Assembly (NCBI GenBank): GCA_946184595.1
Contig: CAMHFM010000008.1
Coordinates: 1-11,693, forward strand
Length of the DNA: 11,693 nt
Source: an uncultured Azospirillum sp.
Lineage (GTDB): Bacteria > Pseudomonadota > Alphaproteobacteria > RF32 > CAG-239
Direction: 5' to 3'
In this document: positions 1-6,644 of the stretch, piece after piece
Layout of the letters: each line of letters starts with the position of its first letter
How positions within the stretch are numbered: position 1 is the stretch's first letter
Notes under the pieces: model-generated
What the model was told of the DNA's origin: nothing
Seen by the model: the letters and a program-made list of their open reading frames with translations, nothing else
Database searches by the model: none
Translations under genes and position numbers: made by a program

Positions 1-2
1 TA

Positions 3-746
3 GCAAAGGATAAAGCTTATAAAAATAAGGTTATTCCTTTGGTCGATATTTATCAATTCGAGGATATTGAAAAGTCGGTTAAAAATATAGAAAAAACACC
101 TATTTTCTGTGCAACATCTCGTATGGTTGAGCAGAAAGGATATGATGTTGCGGCACAGGCTTTAATAAAATTATATAGTAAGTATGCTGGAGATATGGCG
201 GCTGATTTGCCAATCTTTATTATGGGTGGTGCCGGTAGTGATGAATATTTTAAAATTTTGAAAGATTTGAAAGACAAGTTGCAAGAAATTAATCCGGCTG
301 CTGCAAAACGCTTGTTTGTGTTCCGTGGGTATAGGGATGAATTTGCTTATGCTATTCAGTTAGCTTCTGATTTTTACTTGATGCCGTGTCGTTTTGAGCC
401 GTGTGGTTTAACACAAATGGAAGCTATGGCTAAAGGTGCTTTACCGGTTGCTATGTCTACAGGTGGTTTGGTTGACACGATTGATGATGGTATTGATGGT
501 TTCAGAACAGAAGTTTTCTTTGCTAATAAGCGTCGCGTTTATGGAACGAATATTGCCGCAAGTCGCCTTAAAAATAATATTAACGCTTTTGCCGAGACTT
601 TAGAGAAAGTGTTAATGACTTTTTATGCAAATCCTGAGCAAATAGAGCAAATGAAAGTTAATGCTCTGCGTAAGGATTTCAGTTGGACGGTAGAAAACGG
701 TTCTTTATCTAAGTATTATAATCTTTTCCACCTCGGTCACCTTTAA
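3..746 (+). CDS. glgA: Glycogen/starch synthase (GT5), C-terminal part, 5' end outside window
   Basis: The frame is open from the window edge (first full codon at base 3), so this is the 3' part of a longer gene; the TTG at 39 is internal and not a start. The roughly 247 visible residues form the C-terminal Rossmann domain of a GT-B glycosyltransferase of family GT5, which transfers glucose from ADP-glucose to a growing alpha-1,4-glucan in the cytoplasm. Visible marks are SRMVEQKGYDV (start of the nucleotide-sugar domain), PCRFEPCGLTQMEAMAKG with the E-x7-E pair encoded at 396-398 and 420-422, and the loop STGGLVDTI that follows. GlgA proteins usually carry a basic residue before TGGL; here it reads MSTGGL, a small deviation. 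The tail lacks any extra domain. A GT5 enzyme inside a larger fusion cannot be excluded because the N-terminus is missing. Confidence 0.88.
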   Translation, partial: AKDKAYKNKVIPLVDIYQFEDIEKSVKNIEKTPIFCATSRMVEQKGYDVAAQALIKLYSKYAGDMAADLPIFIMGGAGSDEYFKILKDLKDKLQEINPAAAKRLFVFRGYRDEFAYAIQLASDFYLMPCRFEPCGLTQMEAMAKGALPVAMSTGGLVDTIDDGIDGFRTEVFFANKRRVYGTNIAASRLKNNINAFAETLEKVLMTFYANPEQIEQMKVNALRKDFSWTVENGSLSKYYNLFHLGHL

Positions 747-770
747 AAACTTGTTTAATTGATTACTACT

Positions 771-825
771 AGAAAGTCTTTGAACTTATGTACTTGTTTG
801 TGTACACTGCGTTCAAAGACTTTCT
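771..825 (+). terminator. Long hairpin after the GT5 gene, possible terminator
   Basis: A perfect 15-bp inverted repeat pairs 771-785 with 811-825. Inside it TGTAC (789-793) can pair with GTACA (802-806), leaving an 8-base loop. The position, 24 bases after the stop codon, suits a 3'-end or processing structure for the GT5 transcript. There is no run of T directly after the stem (TCGTATTAA), so it is not a classic intrinsic terminator. The right arm is copied again at 905-919 by the tandem duplication, so the left arm has two possible partners. Confidence 0.4.
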
Positions 826-976
826 TCGTATTAATCTAATTCTCCAAGTTTTTTAATCTCATTCTCCGCAATTTTAGAAAAATGTACTGTTTTGTGTACA
901 CTGCGTTCAAAGACTTTCTTCGTATTAATCTAATTCTCCAAGTTTTTTAATCTCATTCTCCGCAATTTTAGGAAAA
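788..976. repeat. 94-bp tandem duplication
   Basis: Two adjacent copies, 788-881 and 882-976, are nearly identical. The only differences are TG versus GT at 795-796/889-890 and one extra G at 972. A degraded start of a third unit (ATGT followed by TTTTGTG) is visible at about 977-992. No open frame runs through the repeat. The near identity suggests a recent duplication by slippage or unequal recombination. Each unit carries the right arm of the upstream hairpin and a short TGTAC/GTACA inverted repeat. Confidence 0.9.
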
Positions 977-1039
977 ATGTGTTTTTTTTGTGCTTCCAGG
1001 TAAGGGGAAATATAAATAATTTGACTTTTGTCTAATTTT

Positions 1040-1068
1040 TTGTTAATTTATGTGTGCAAAAGTATTAT
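1040..1068 (+). promoter_or_regulatory. Sigma70-like promoter for the 187-aa gene
   Basis: TTGTTA (1040-1045, 4 of 6 to the -35 consensus) is followed after 17 bases by TATTAT (1063-1068, 5 of 6 to the -10). Transcription would start near 1075, only about 11 bases before the ATG at 1086, with no clear Shine-Dalgarno sequence between. Another possible -35, TTGACT, lies at 1021-1026 but has no good -10 at the right distance. Confidence 0.45.
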
Positions 1069-1085
1069 CATAAAATTATAAAGCT

Positions 1086-1649
1086 ATGAAACAAAATTTT
1101 CTAAAAAAAATTTGGAATGCGATCTTTCGTTCTGACGATATGCAGGCGGAAGGTACTCAGAGAGATTTTACCGGAGGACCGGAAGTAATTACCTTTTGTA
1201 AGGCGGATTTTAAGTATATCGATGTTGGGATGTATTTATTTACCGATAATACATTCTCAAGTAAGCTACAAGAAGGTAAGACTGTCCGCGGGGTTGTCTT
1301 AAAGACATTCGGTAAGTCAGTATTTGTTTTGTTGCCAGAGGAGCAGAATCTGGTCTATGAGAGGGAGCGTGATTATCGAGAATTTGCCCCTCAGCTATTA
1401 TTCTCTCAAAGAGGACTGCGAGTTATCAAGCGTATGCCATGTTTAGATGTGTTGCAGTCAATGCACTGGTTCAAAGAAGATTTGAACAAATCTCTTAAAG
1501 AGGCAGGGCAGCCGGAGATCAAAGGCTTGTACTGGTCATGGGCTTATGAGTTGCCATACTTCCGGTATGATCCGGAAAAAGGTGAGAAGCTCCTGATTAC
1601 AAAGGCATGTTGTGCAAAAGCGCGCTTTGTGCTTGAAATGCGTCCTTGA
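1086..1649 (+). CDS. Hypothetical protein, 187 aa, possible FISUMP/DUF1566-like fold
   Basis: I cannot assign a function. The protein has no signal peptide or membrane segment; the N-terminus is short and basic (MKQNFLKKIWNAIF), perhaps amphipathic. Two parts stand out. Residues 48-71 read GMYLFTDNTFSSKL...GVV, resembling the display motif (y.Y.DGT.S..L...K...GVV) in many gut-bacterial proteins of unknown role. The last 42 residues (146-187) contain KGLYWSWAYE and end in KARFVLEMRP, like the W/S-rich C-terminal strand region of DUF1566 or Fibrobacter-paralogous domains. This family link is recalled from motif shape and is uncertain. The gene is a single-gene unit: its own promoter candidate precedes it and a strong terminator follows 21 bases after the stop. 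The ATG at 1086 lacks an evident ribosome binding site; the next in-frame ATG (1140) has none either. Confidence 0.7.
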   Translation: MKQNFLKKIWNAIFRSDDMQAEGTQRDFTGGPEVITFCKADFKYIDVGMYLFTDNTFSSKLQEGKTVRGVVLKTFGKSVFVLLPEEQNLVYERERDYREFAPQLLFSQRGLRVIKRMPCLDVLQSMHWFKEDLNKSLKEAGQPEIKGLYWSWAYELPYFRYDPEKGEKLLITKACCAKARFVLEMRP

Positions 1650-1670
1650 GATGCATCCAGGTTAAAAGAT

Positions 1671-1705
1671 AAGCAGTTTTTTCTATTTGGAAAAACTGCT
1701 TTTTT
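1671..1705 (+). terminator. Intrinsic terminator of the 187-aa gene
   Basis: An 11-bp stem (1671-1681 with 1691-1701, AAGCAGTTTTT against AAAAACTGCTT) encloses a 9-base loop and continues into a T run to 1705. The A-run on the left arm means it could also work weakly on the opposite strand. Confidence 0.9.
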
Positions 1706-1796
1706 GTGTTTAAATTAAAATTTGGGTTGTATTTTTTGATTTTTTATTCTAGAGTGTTACCAGACATAAAGTTTTATGTTTAGTGTCTATAGGGCA

Positions 1797-1992
1797 TGGG
1801 GCTTTGAACGGCTCGTACAGTATACGGTGTTAGGGTATAACATCGTCAAATTATTATCTTAAGACTGCTGATAATAATGAATATATCCCCGATTATATAG
1901 TAATATGGTCGGGGAGCCCTTAGCGAATGTCCAAAGCTTCGGCTAAAAGGCTATGGGAGTCATTTTATACTGTATGATTGTTCAACTCTCCG
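1797..1992 (+). ncRNA. Candidate structured leader RNA or riboswitch, class unknown
   Basis: This gene-free stretch can fold into one nested, multi-branched structure. A closing stem P1 pairs 1798-1809 with 1980-1991 (ten pairs and one 2x2 mismatch). P2 continues it, pairing 1813-1824 with 1966-1977, nine of these an unbroken Watson-Crick run (TACAGTATA/TATACTGTA). Inside are four hairpins: P3 1825-1832/1838-1845; P4 1850-1858/1870-1878 (9 bp, 11-base loop); P5 1887-1898/1903-1914 (12 bp, AGTA loop); P6 1915-1927/1938-1952 (12 bp with an internal mismatch and a bulge). GACT in the P4 loop (1863-1866) could pair with AGTC (1958-1961) in the joining strand. A terminator begins two bases after P1, and the autotransporter ATG is 57 bases beyond that. 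The arrangement fits a cis-acting leader or a free small RNA. Weak promoter candidates exist around 1722-1755. I do not recognise a known class; it is a hand fold. Confidence 0.6.
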
Positions 1993-1996
1993 ACCA
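1906..1996 (+). promoter_or_regulatory. Antiterminator-like alternative helix
   Basis: Bases 1906-1916 can pair with 1986-1996 in an unbroken 11-bp helix (ten Watson-Crick pairs and one G-U). The left strand lies in the 3' arm of P5 and the base of P6. The right strand covers the 3' end of P1 and the first four bases of the terminator's 5' arm (1993-1996). This helix therefore cannot coexist with P5, with complete P1 or with the terminator hairpin, which is the logic of a transcription attenuator. Whether it switches in the cell is inference. Confidence 0.45.
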
Positions 1997-2017
1997 CCTA
2001 TAAGGTGGTTTTGTTTT
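1993..2017 (+). terminator. Intrinsic terminator at the end of the structured RNA
   Basis: ACCACC (1993-1998) pairs with GGTGGT (2004-2009) around a TATAA loop, followed by TTTGTTTT. It ends the structured RNA and lies between it and the autotransporter start. It would either end a small RNA or act as the regulated terminator of the autotransporter leader. If it always terminates, the autotransporter needs its own promoter in 2018-2060; TATAAG at 2047-2052 is a fair -10, but no convincing -35 precedes it. Confidence 0.8.
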
Positions 2018-2073
2018 ATGCTCACGATATATCCAAAAACAGATTTTATAAGACAAATTAAAGGGAGATTTGA

Positions 2074-5000
2074 ATGAGAAATAATTTGTTTTTAACAACA
2101 GCTCTTGTTGCGACAACATTTGTGGCTGGTAATGCTATGGCTGAAGATATAAATATGTCAGTTACAGACTTTGTTGAGCAAGAGTCTCCATTGTCAGGTA
2201 ATGCTTATTATTTGACAGGAACCGGCGCAACCATGACACAGGATATGGTTGTTGAAGATGGTCAAGTAACTTTGCATGATGCCATGACCATTGATGGTGA
2301 CAAAGATTTGACAATTTCAGGTTATTTAACTGAAACAAATGCAGGTTCTGATGTGTCTAATATTAATGTTAATCTTCAGGAAGGTACCTTTGAGGATGAA
2401 GGTGAAGAATATTCTGCCGGAGGATTAATATTAGGAAACAACCTTACTGTTGGTAATGTTAATATGGGTGAAAATACATATATTGGTTTATATACCCATG
2501 AAACAGAAGATTATTCAACAAATCCAAATAAAACATTAACTGTTGCTGATGGCAAAACATTAACCTTTGAAGGCAATAATACAATAGCCAGTATTATCGG
2601 TGGTGAAGGTTTTCAGCCGGGTACTTTAACGATTGCTCGCGATACTGAAGGTGATGCTGTTGTTGAAAACAATGGTTTATTGAAAATACGAAGCAACACA
2701 ACTTTAAGTGGTGTAACAGATATTATCAATAATGGTGAAATTAATTTAAGTAAGACATTAACAGGTAATGTTATCGGTGGTGAACTTACTCTGAAAAAAG
2801 GTGGTGTTCTGGACGGTGATATTATCGGAGAAACTGTTGATGAAGTTGTTGGTAAGGCTGCAGCCGTTAATATTGATTTAGGAACGACAACAACCGGAGA
2901 AGGTGATGATGCTGTTACGTCTATAAATACTGGTCAGTTATCTGAAATGATTACCGGTAATGTTAATGCTGAAGTTTTGAATGTTAATTCCGGTGCTCTA
3001 ACCTATGATAAGGATATAGCCGCAGATAATTTAAACAATATTAATGTTGCAGAAAATGCTGTTTTAACAGTTACGGAAGCAATTGATGCAACAGTTACCA
3101 ATAATGGTCAACTATCTGCAACTGCTGATAAAATTGAGGGTGCCGTTATCAATAATGGTTATTATTTCATGTCAGATGGAGAATTAGCCGCTAATGTTGA
3201 AGGTAGTGGTTCAGTTATAATTACAGGCGATGTTTCTATTGCCGATGCAATACCTGCTGTTATTGATGAAGAAAGCGGAGAAGAAACATCACCGGCAGTA
3301 GCAGCTAAGACAATTGCTAATGATATTGTTGTAGGTGTTACAGGGGTAGATGAGAATGGTGATCCGATACAAATATTTGAGGGTTCTTTGACTGCCAATG
3401 CTAATAATGTTAAAGGAGCTGTCGAGATTGCTAATGGTACTTATGAGGTTACCGGCGGAACAATTGCTCATGCCGTTTCCGGTGAGGGTACTTTGAATAT
3501 CAGCGGTGATGATGTTATCAGTGATGCTGTTTTATCAGCTGCCAATATTGCCGTTGCTGAAGAAGGTCTCTTAACAACAGATGCCGGCAATTTAGCTTCT
3601 GCTGTTGATAATAGTGGTATTGTTGATTTGACCGGAGGTACTTTAGCTCAAGCTATTTCCGGTGGTACAACGAATATCAAAGGTAATGTTGCTTTAGGTG
3701 ATAATCTTGATTTTGGTGATGGTGACGTTAATGTTACCAGTGGTGGAACTTTAGATGCTGGTTCAAATCAAGTTAAAACAACGGGAGATGTTACATTTGC
3801 TGATAATTCTACTTTAGCTTTTGATAGTAATAGTTCTCAGGAAAAAGTTATTGATGCGGCTAATGTTGTATTAGATGGTGACGTTAATGTTAATACAAAG
3901 TTTGCGGCTGGTGTTTCTTCAAGTTCTGTTAAAATTGCAGATAATATTGATACTGAAGAAGGTAGCTTCAAAGTTGCAACGAATAATTTGTATAATGTCA
4001 GCATAGATGATGAAGGTAATTTGGTCGCCGAAAAGAAATCAGGTGCTGAAATTGCAGCCTCAACAGGTGCTGATGCCAATGAAGGTGGTACTATTGCTGC
4101 TTTGACAAGTGCAACCAGCGACAATCCGATTTTGAATAACATTATCAATAATGTTAATGAGATGTTGCAATCTAATAATGCCGGAGATGTTCGTGTTGCT
4201 TTAGATGCTGTTACAGCTTTGGCTCCTGAGGTTACTCCGGTTGCTCAACAGACACAAACCGAAAACATCAACCAAATCTTTGGTGCAATTTCAACACGTT
4301 TGAGCGGTGGTTCTGTCGCTTCTCGTGCTGAAGGAAAAGCTTCCGGTGATGAGTTATTTGAAAACGGTGCAATGTGGGTTCAAATGCTTTATAATCATGC
4401 TGATAAAGATGATACACGTAAAGCTAAAGGTTATGAAGCAGATTCAACCGGTGTTGCTTTCGGTTTTGAAAAACAAATTAACGATGCTGTTAAAGCCGGT
4501 ATCGGTTATGCTTATACCAACACCGATGTTGATGGTTTCAAGCGTGATACAGATATTGATACACACACCGCCTTTGTTTATGGTGAATATAAACCAAGCG
4601 CATGGTTTGTTAATGCTGTTGCTTCTTATAACTGGTCTGATTACGATGAAAAGAAATATGTTTTCAACAACAGAGTTACTGCAGATTACGATGTTGAGAG
4701 TTTGGGCTTACAGGCTATGACCGGTTATGATATGGATCTTTGCAACGGTACAATCTTTACACCGGAAGCCGGATTGCGTTATGTTCATATGATGCAAGAT
4801 GGTTACAAGGATAAAGCCGGTCAATATGTTTATGGCAATGATTCCGATTTGTTAACAGGTGTCGTTGGTGCAAAAGTCAGCCACGATTTCGAACTTGAAA
4901 ACGGTTGGAATTTACGTCCTGAATTCCGTTTAGCTGCTACATATGATATCTCATCTGATGACGGTAATTCTCTCGTTTCATTGGCTAATGGTTCAGCTTA

Positions 5001-5163
5001 CAGTGTTAAAGGCGAAAAGTTAGATCGTCTGGGAATGGAAACTGAATTGGGTATTACGGCCGATGTAACGGATGATGTATCTGTTTCTTTGGGATATCAA
5101 GGCCGCTTCCGTGATCATTATGAGGATCACACAGGTTTGATTAATGCTAAATTTAAATTTTAA
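2074..5163 (+). CDS. Type Va autotransporter, surface beta-helix protein
   Basis: This 1029-aa protein has the layout of a classical autotransporter. Residues 1-23 form a Sec signal peptide ending AMA before E24. About 24-680 is an acidic, N/G/T/V-rich passenger with many short N-G and G-T turns, as expected of a right-handed beta-helix on the cell surface. Residues about 680-745 form a linker with helical segments. From W768 (MWVQMLY) to the C-terminal F is a barrel domain of some 260 residues with alternating strands and a terminal LINAKFKF, the aromatic end recognised by BamA. Three related modules occur at about 347-391, 439-484 and 500-543. I see no protease triad or RGD motif, so adhesion is a guess. 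Cysteine is nearly absent, as usual for such proteins. The start is well supported: AAGGGAG at 2061-2067, six bases before ATG. A structured RNA with terminator precedes it; a strong terminator follows. Confidence 0.93.
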   Translation: MRNNLFLTTALVATTFVAGNAMAEDINMSVTDFVEQESPLSGNAYYLTGTGATMTQDMVVEDGQVTLHDAMTIDGDKDLTISGYLTETNAGSDVSNINVNLQEGTFEDEGEEYSAGGLILGNNLTVGNVNMGENTYIGLYTHETEDYSTNPNKTLTVADGKTLTFEGNNTIASIIGGEGFQPGTLTIARDTEGDAVVENNGLLKIRSNTTLSGVTDIINNGEINLSKTLTGNVIGGELTLKKGGVLDGDIIGETVDEVVGKAAAVNIDLGTTTTGEGDDAVTSINTGQLSEMITGNVNAEVLNVNSGALTYDKDIAADNLNNINVAENAVLTVTEAIDATVTNNGQLSATADKIEGAVINNGYYFMSDGELAANVEGSGSVIITGDVSIADAIPAVIDEESGEETSPAVAAKTIANDIVVGVTGVDENGDPIQIFEGSLTANANNVKGAVEIANGTYEVTGGTIAHAVSGEGTLNISGDDVISDAVLSAANIAVAEEGLLTTDAGNLASAVDNSGIVDLTGGTLAQAISGGTTNIKGNVALGDNLDFGDGDVNVTSGGTLDAGSNQVKTTGDVTFADNSTLAFDSNSSQEKVIDAANVVLDGDVNVNTKFAAGVSSSSVKIADNIDTEEGSFKVATNNLYNVSIDDEGNLVAEKKSGAEIAASTGADANEGGTIAALTSATSDNPILNNIINNVNEMLQSNNAGDVRVALDAVTALAPEVTPVAQQTQTENINQIFGAISTRLSGGSVASRAEGKASGDELFENGAMWVQMLYNHADKDDTRKAKGYEADSTGVAFGFEKQINDAVKAGIGYAYTNTDVDGFKRDTDIDTHTAFVYGEYKPSAWFVNAVASYNWSDYDEKKYVFNNRVTADYDVESLGLQAMTGYDMDLCNGTIFTPEAGLRYVHMMQDGYKDKAGQYVYGNDSDLLTGVVGAKVSHDFELENGWNLRPEFRLAATYDISSDDGNSLVSLANGSAYSVKGEKLDRLGMETELGITADVTDDVSVSLGYQGRFRDHYEDHTGLINAKFKF
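3112..3702 (+). repeat. Three degenerate passenger modules of about 45 aa
   Basis: Protein-level repeats lie within the autotransporter. Module A (residues 347-391) contains LSATADKIEGAVINNG then DGELAANVEGSGS; B (439-484) contains LTANANNVKGAVEIANG then GGTIAHAVSGEGT; C (500-543) contains LTTDAGNLASAVDNSG then GGTLAQAISGGTT. The shared pattern is LxxxAxxxxxAVxxxG, a short strand, GGxxAxAVSGxGT, then a strand ending in I(S/K/T)G. Spacing between modules varies, so they look like old duplications of beta-helix rungs and not a recent expansion. Confidence 0.7.
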
Positions 5164-5176
5164 GCATTCGTCAAAA

Positions 5177-5202
5177 AAGAAGGTCTCTATTGAGACGTTC
5201 TT
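5177..5202 (+). other. Imperfect hairpin just after the autotransporter stop
   Basis: AAGAA-G-GTCTC (5177-5187) pairs with GAGAC-G-TTCTT (5192-5202): ten pairs, one central G-G mismatch and a TATT loop. No T run follows. It may protect the 3' end of the mRNA or pause polymerase ahead of the real terminator 24 bases downstream. Confidence 0.45.
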
Positions 5203-5225
5203 ACAATAATCCTTTCATGTGAATG

Positions 5226-5257
5226 AGTGCCTTCGCTTTAGCGGAGGCACTTTTTTT
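5226..5257 (+). terminator. Strong intrinsic terminator of the autotransporter gene
   Basis: GTGCCTTCGC (5227-5236) pairs with GCGGAGGCAC (5241-5250), ten pairs including one G-U, around a TTTA loop, followed by seven T. It separates the autotransporter unit from the rph operon. Confidence 0.93.
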
Positions 5258-5327
5258 ATTTAAATTTTTTTGTTTTTACCCTAAGTTAATTTTCAGCTTT
5301 TATTCTTAAAGCAAAGGAGAATCGAAA

Positions 5328-6038
5328 ATGAGACAATCAGGACGCGCAAATAATCAAATCAGAGAGATAGAATTTATTCCGCATTTTAATCCTTATGCGG
5401 AAGGATCTTGTTTAGTAAAATTCGGAAATACCCATGTTGTCTGTACAGTATCGGTTGAGGACAAAGTTCCGGCATGGCTGAAAGGACAAGAAAAGGGGTG
5501 GATTACTGCAGAGTATGCGATGTTGCCGCGGGCAGCACAAACCCGTATCCCCAGAGAAACAAAGAAACCTTCCGGTCGATCACAGGAAATTCAACGTCTT
5601 ATCGGGCGTTCGCTAAGAGCGGCAGTTGATTTGACTAAGATTCAGGAACTCTGTTTTACTGTCGATTGTGATGTGTTGCAAGCTGACGGTGGAACCCGTA
5701 CAGCCTCAATTACCGGAAGTTTTATTGCTTTGTATTTGGCTATTCAAAAATTGATGTCAGAAGGGAAATTGGCTGAAAATCCTATTCGTGAGTTTGTGGC
5801 TGCCGTATCTTGTGATATTTGTGACGGAGAGGCGGTAACCGATGTCGATTATGAAGAAGATTCAAACTCTCAGGTAGATATGAATTTTGTAATGACAGAA
5901 AGCGGTAAAATTGTCGAAATTCAAGGAACAGCTGAGGGAGAACCTTTCAGTGAAGAAGAATTCGGAAAACTTTTAAGTTTAGCGAAGACTTCTATAGCGC
6001 AACTTATTGCAAAGCAACATGAGGTTTTAGGAGTATAA
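5328..6038 (+). CDS. rph: Ribonuclease PH
   Basis: RNase PH is a phosphorolytic 3'-to-5' exoribonuclease that trims the 3' ends of tRNA precursors, releasing nucleoside diphosphates. The 236 residues match the usual family length and the sequence is collinear with the E. coli enzyme. It opens with MRQSGRANNQIR (family start MRPxGRxxxQxR). It then shows KGQEKGWITAEYAMLPR, SGRSQEIQRLIGRSLRAAVDL including R84 (corresponding to the conserved phosphate-site arginine), DCDVLQADGGTRTASITG with G122-T123-R124 at the phosphate site, a YEEDS region and EIQGTAEGEPF. The protein appears intact and active. AAAGGAGA at 5313-5320 lies seven bases before the ATG. It is first in an operon with rdgB (3-base gap) and the nucleotidyltransferase. 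No clear promoter consensus was found between the preceding terminator and the start. Confidence 0.97.
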   Translation: MRQSGRANNQIREIEFIPHFNPYAEGSCLVKFGNTHVVCTVSVEDKVPAWLKGQEKGWITAEYAMLPRAAQTRIPRETKKPSGRSQEIQRLIGRSLRAAVDLTKIQELCFTVDCDVLQADGGTRTASITGSFIALYLAIQKLMSEGKLAENPIREFVAAVSCDICDGEAVTDVDYEEDSNSQVDMNFVMTESGKIVEIQGTAEGEPFSEEEFGKLLSLAKTSIAQLIAKQHEVLGV

Positions 6039-6041
6039 TTT

Positions 6042-6644
6042 ATGACAATTAAAAGACTGGTCATTGCCTCTCATAATAAGGGAAAAATTCAGGAAATTTC
6101 AGAACTTTTGGCCCCGTATCATATTGAAGTGGTTTCGGCTGTTGACTTAAATCTTCCGGACGTGGAAGAAACGGGGACGACTTTTGAAGAAAATTCCAGA
6201 TTAAAAGCTGTGGAATTGGCAAAAATATCAGGTGAATATTGTTTGGCCGATGACAGCGGCTTATGCGTTGATGTTTTGGGCGGACGTCCCGGCGTTTATT
6301 CAGCACGTTATGCTCCGGATAGAGATTTTGATAAAGGTATTGCTAAATTACTTGGTGAGATTGAAGCAACACACTCTGATAACAGAAAAGCTCATTTCAG
6401 TTGTGTGGTTGCCTTAGCTCATCCGCAAACTTTAGAATGCCAAGTTTTTGAGGGTCGGGTTGACGGGCACTTACTTTCTCATAAACAAGGAAGCGGGGGA
6501 TTTGGTTATGATCCGATTTTTGTTCCGGATGAAGGTGACGGGCGGACATTTGCCGAGATGAACGGTGAGGAAAAAAGTAAAATTTCACATCGTGGTCGGG
6601 CTTTGGCTAAATTCGTAAGGAGTTTGGAAGAATGGAGCAAATAA
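6042..6644 (+). CDS. rdgB: Non-canonical purine NTP pyrophosphatase (dITP/XTP), RdgB/HAM1
   Basis: The enzyme hydrolyses dITP, ITP, XTP and dUTP-like damaged nucleotides to the monophosphate plus pyrophosphate, keeping them out of DNA and RNA. All family motifs are present in its 200 residues (typical length): the N-terminal substrate loop S10-H-N12-x-x-K15-x-x-E18, the TTFEENSRLKA segment (47-56), the metal and catalytic pair D70-D71 followed by SGL, GSGGFGYDPIFVP (150-161) for base recognition, and SHRG (182-185) near the end. AGGAG at 6029-6033 lies eight bases before the ATG, inside the end of rph. Pairing of rph with rdgB is common in proteobacteria; the two are translationally close here. 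Confidence 0.97.
   Translation: MTIKRLVIASHNKGKIQEISELLAPYHIEVVSAVDLNLPDVEETGTTFEENSRLKAVELAKISGEYCLADDSGLCVDVLGGRPGVYSARYAPDRDFDKGIAKLLGEIEATHSDNRKAHFSCVVALAHPQTLECQVFEGRVDGHLLSHKQGSGGFGYDPIFVPDEGDGRTFAEMNGEEKSKISHRGRALAKFVRSLEEWSK

Noticed and set aside
39..41. TTG at 39 as the start of the glycosyltransferase gene
   Set aside because: The frame is open to the window edge and the visible protein begins in the middle of a GT-B fold, so the true start is upstream of the window.
788..976. CRISPR-like repeat
   Set aside because: It is only two adjacent 94-bp units without spacers and without nearby cas genes; a simple tandem duplication explains it.
1797..1998. tmRNA or tRNA-like gene suggested by GTTCAACTC followed by CCGACCACC
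   Set aside because: The 3' stretch recalls a T-loop and a CCA-like end, but no proper T stem or D-arm motif can be formed, there is no tag-peptide reading frame, and the bases fit better into P1 and the terminator.
4307..4720. Open frame of 137 codons on the plus strand
   Set aside because: It lies wholly inside the autotransporter barrel domain in another frame, has low-complexity hydrophobic composition, and lacks its own signals.
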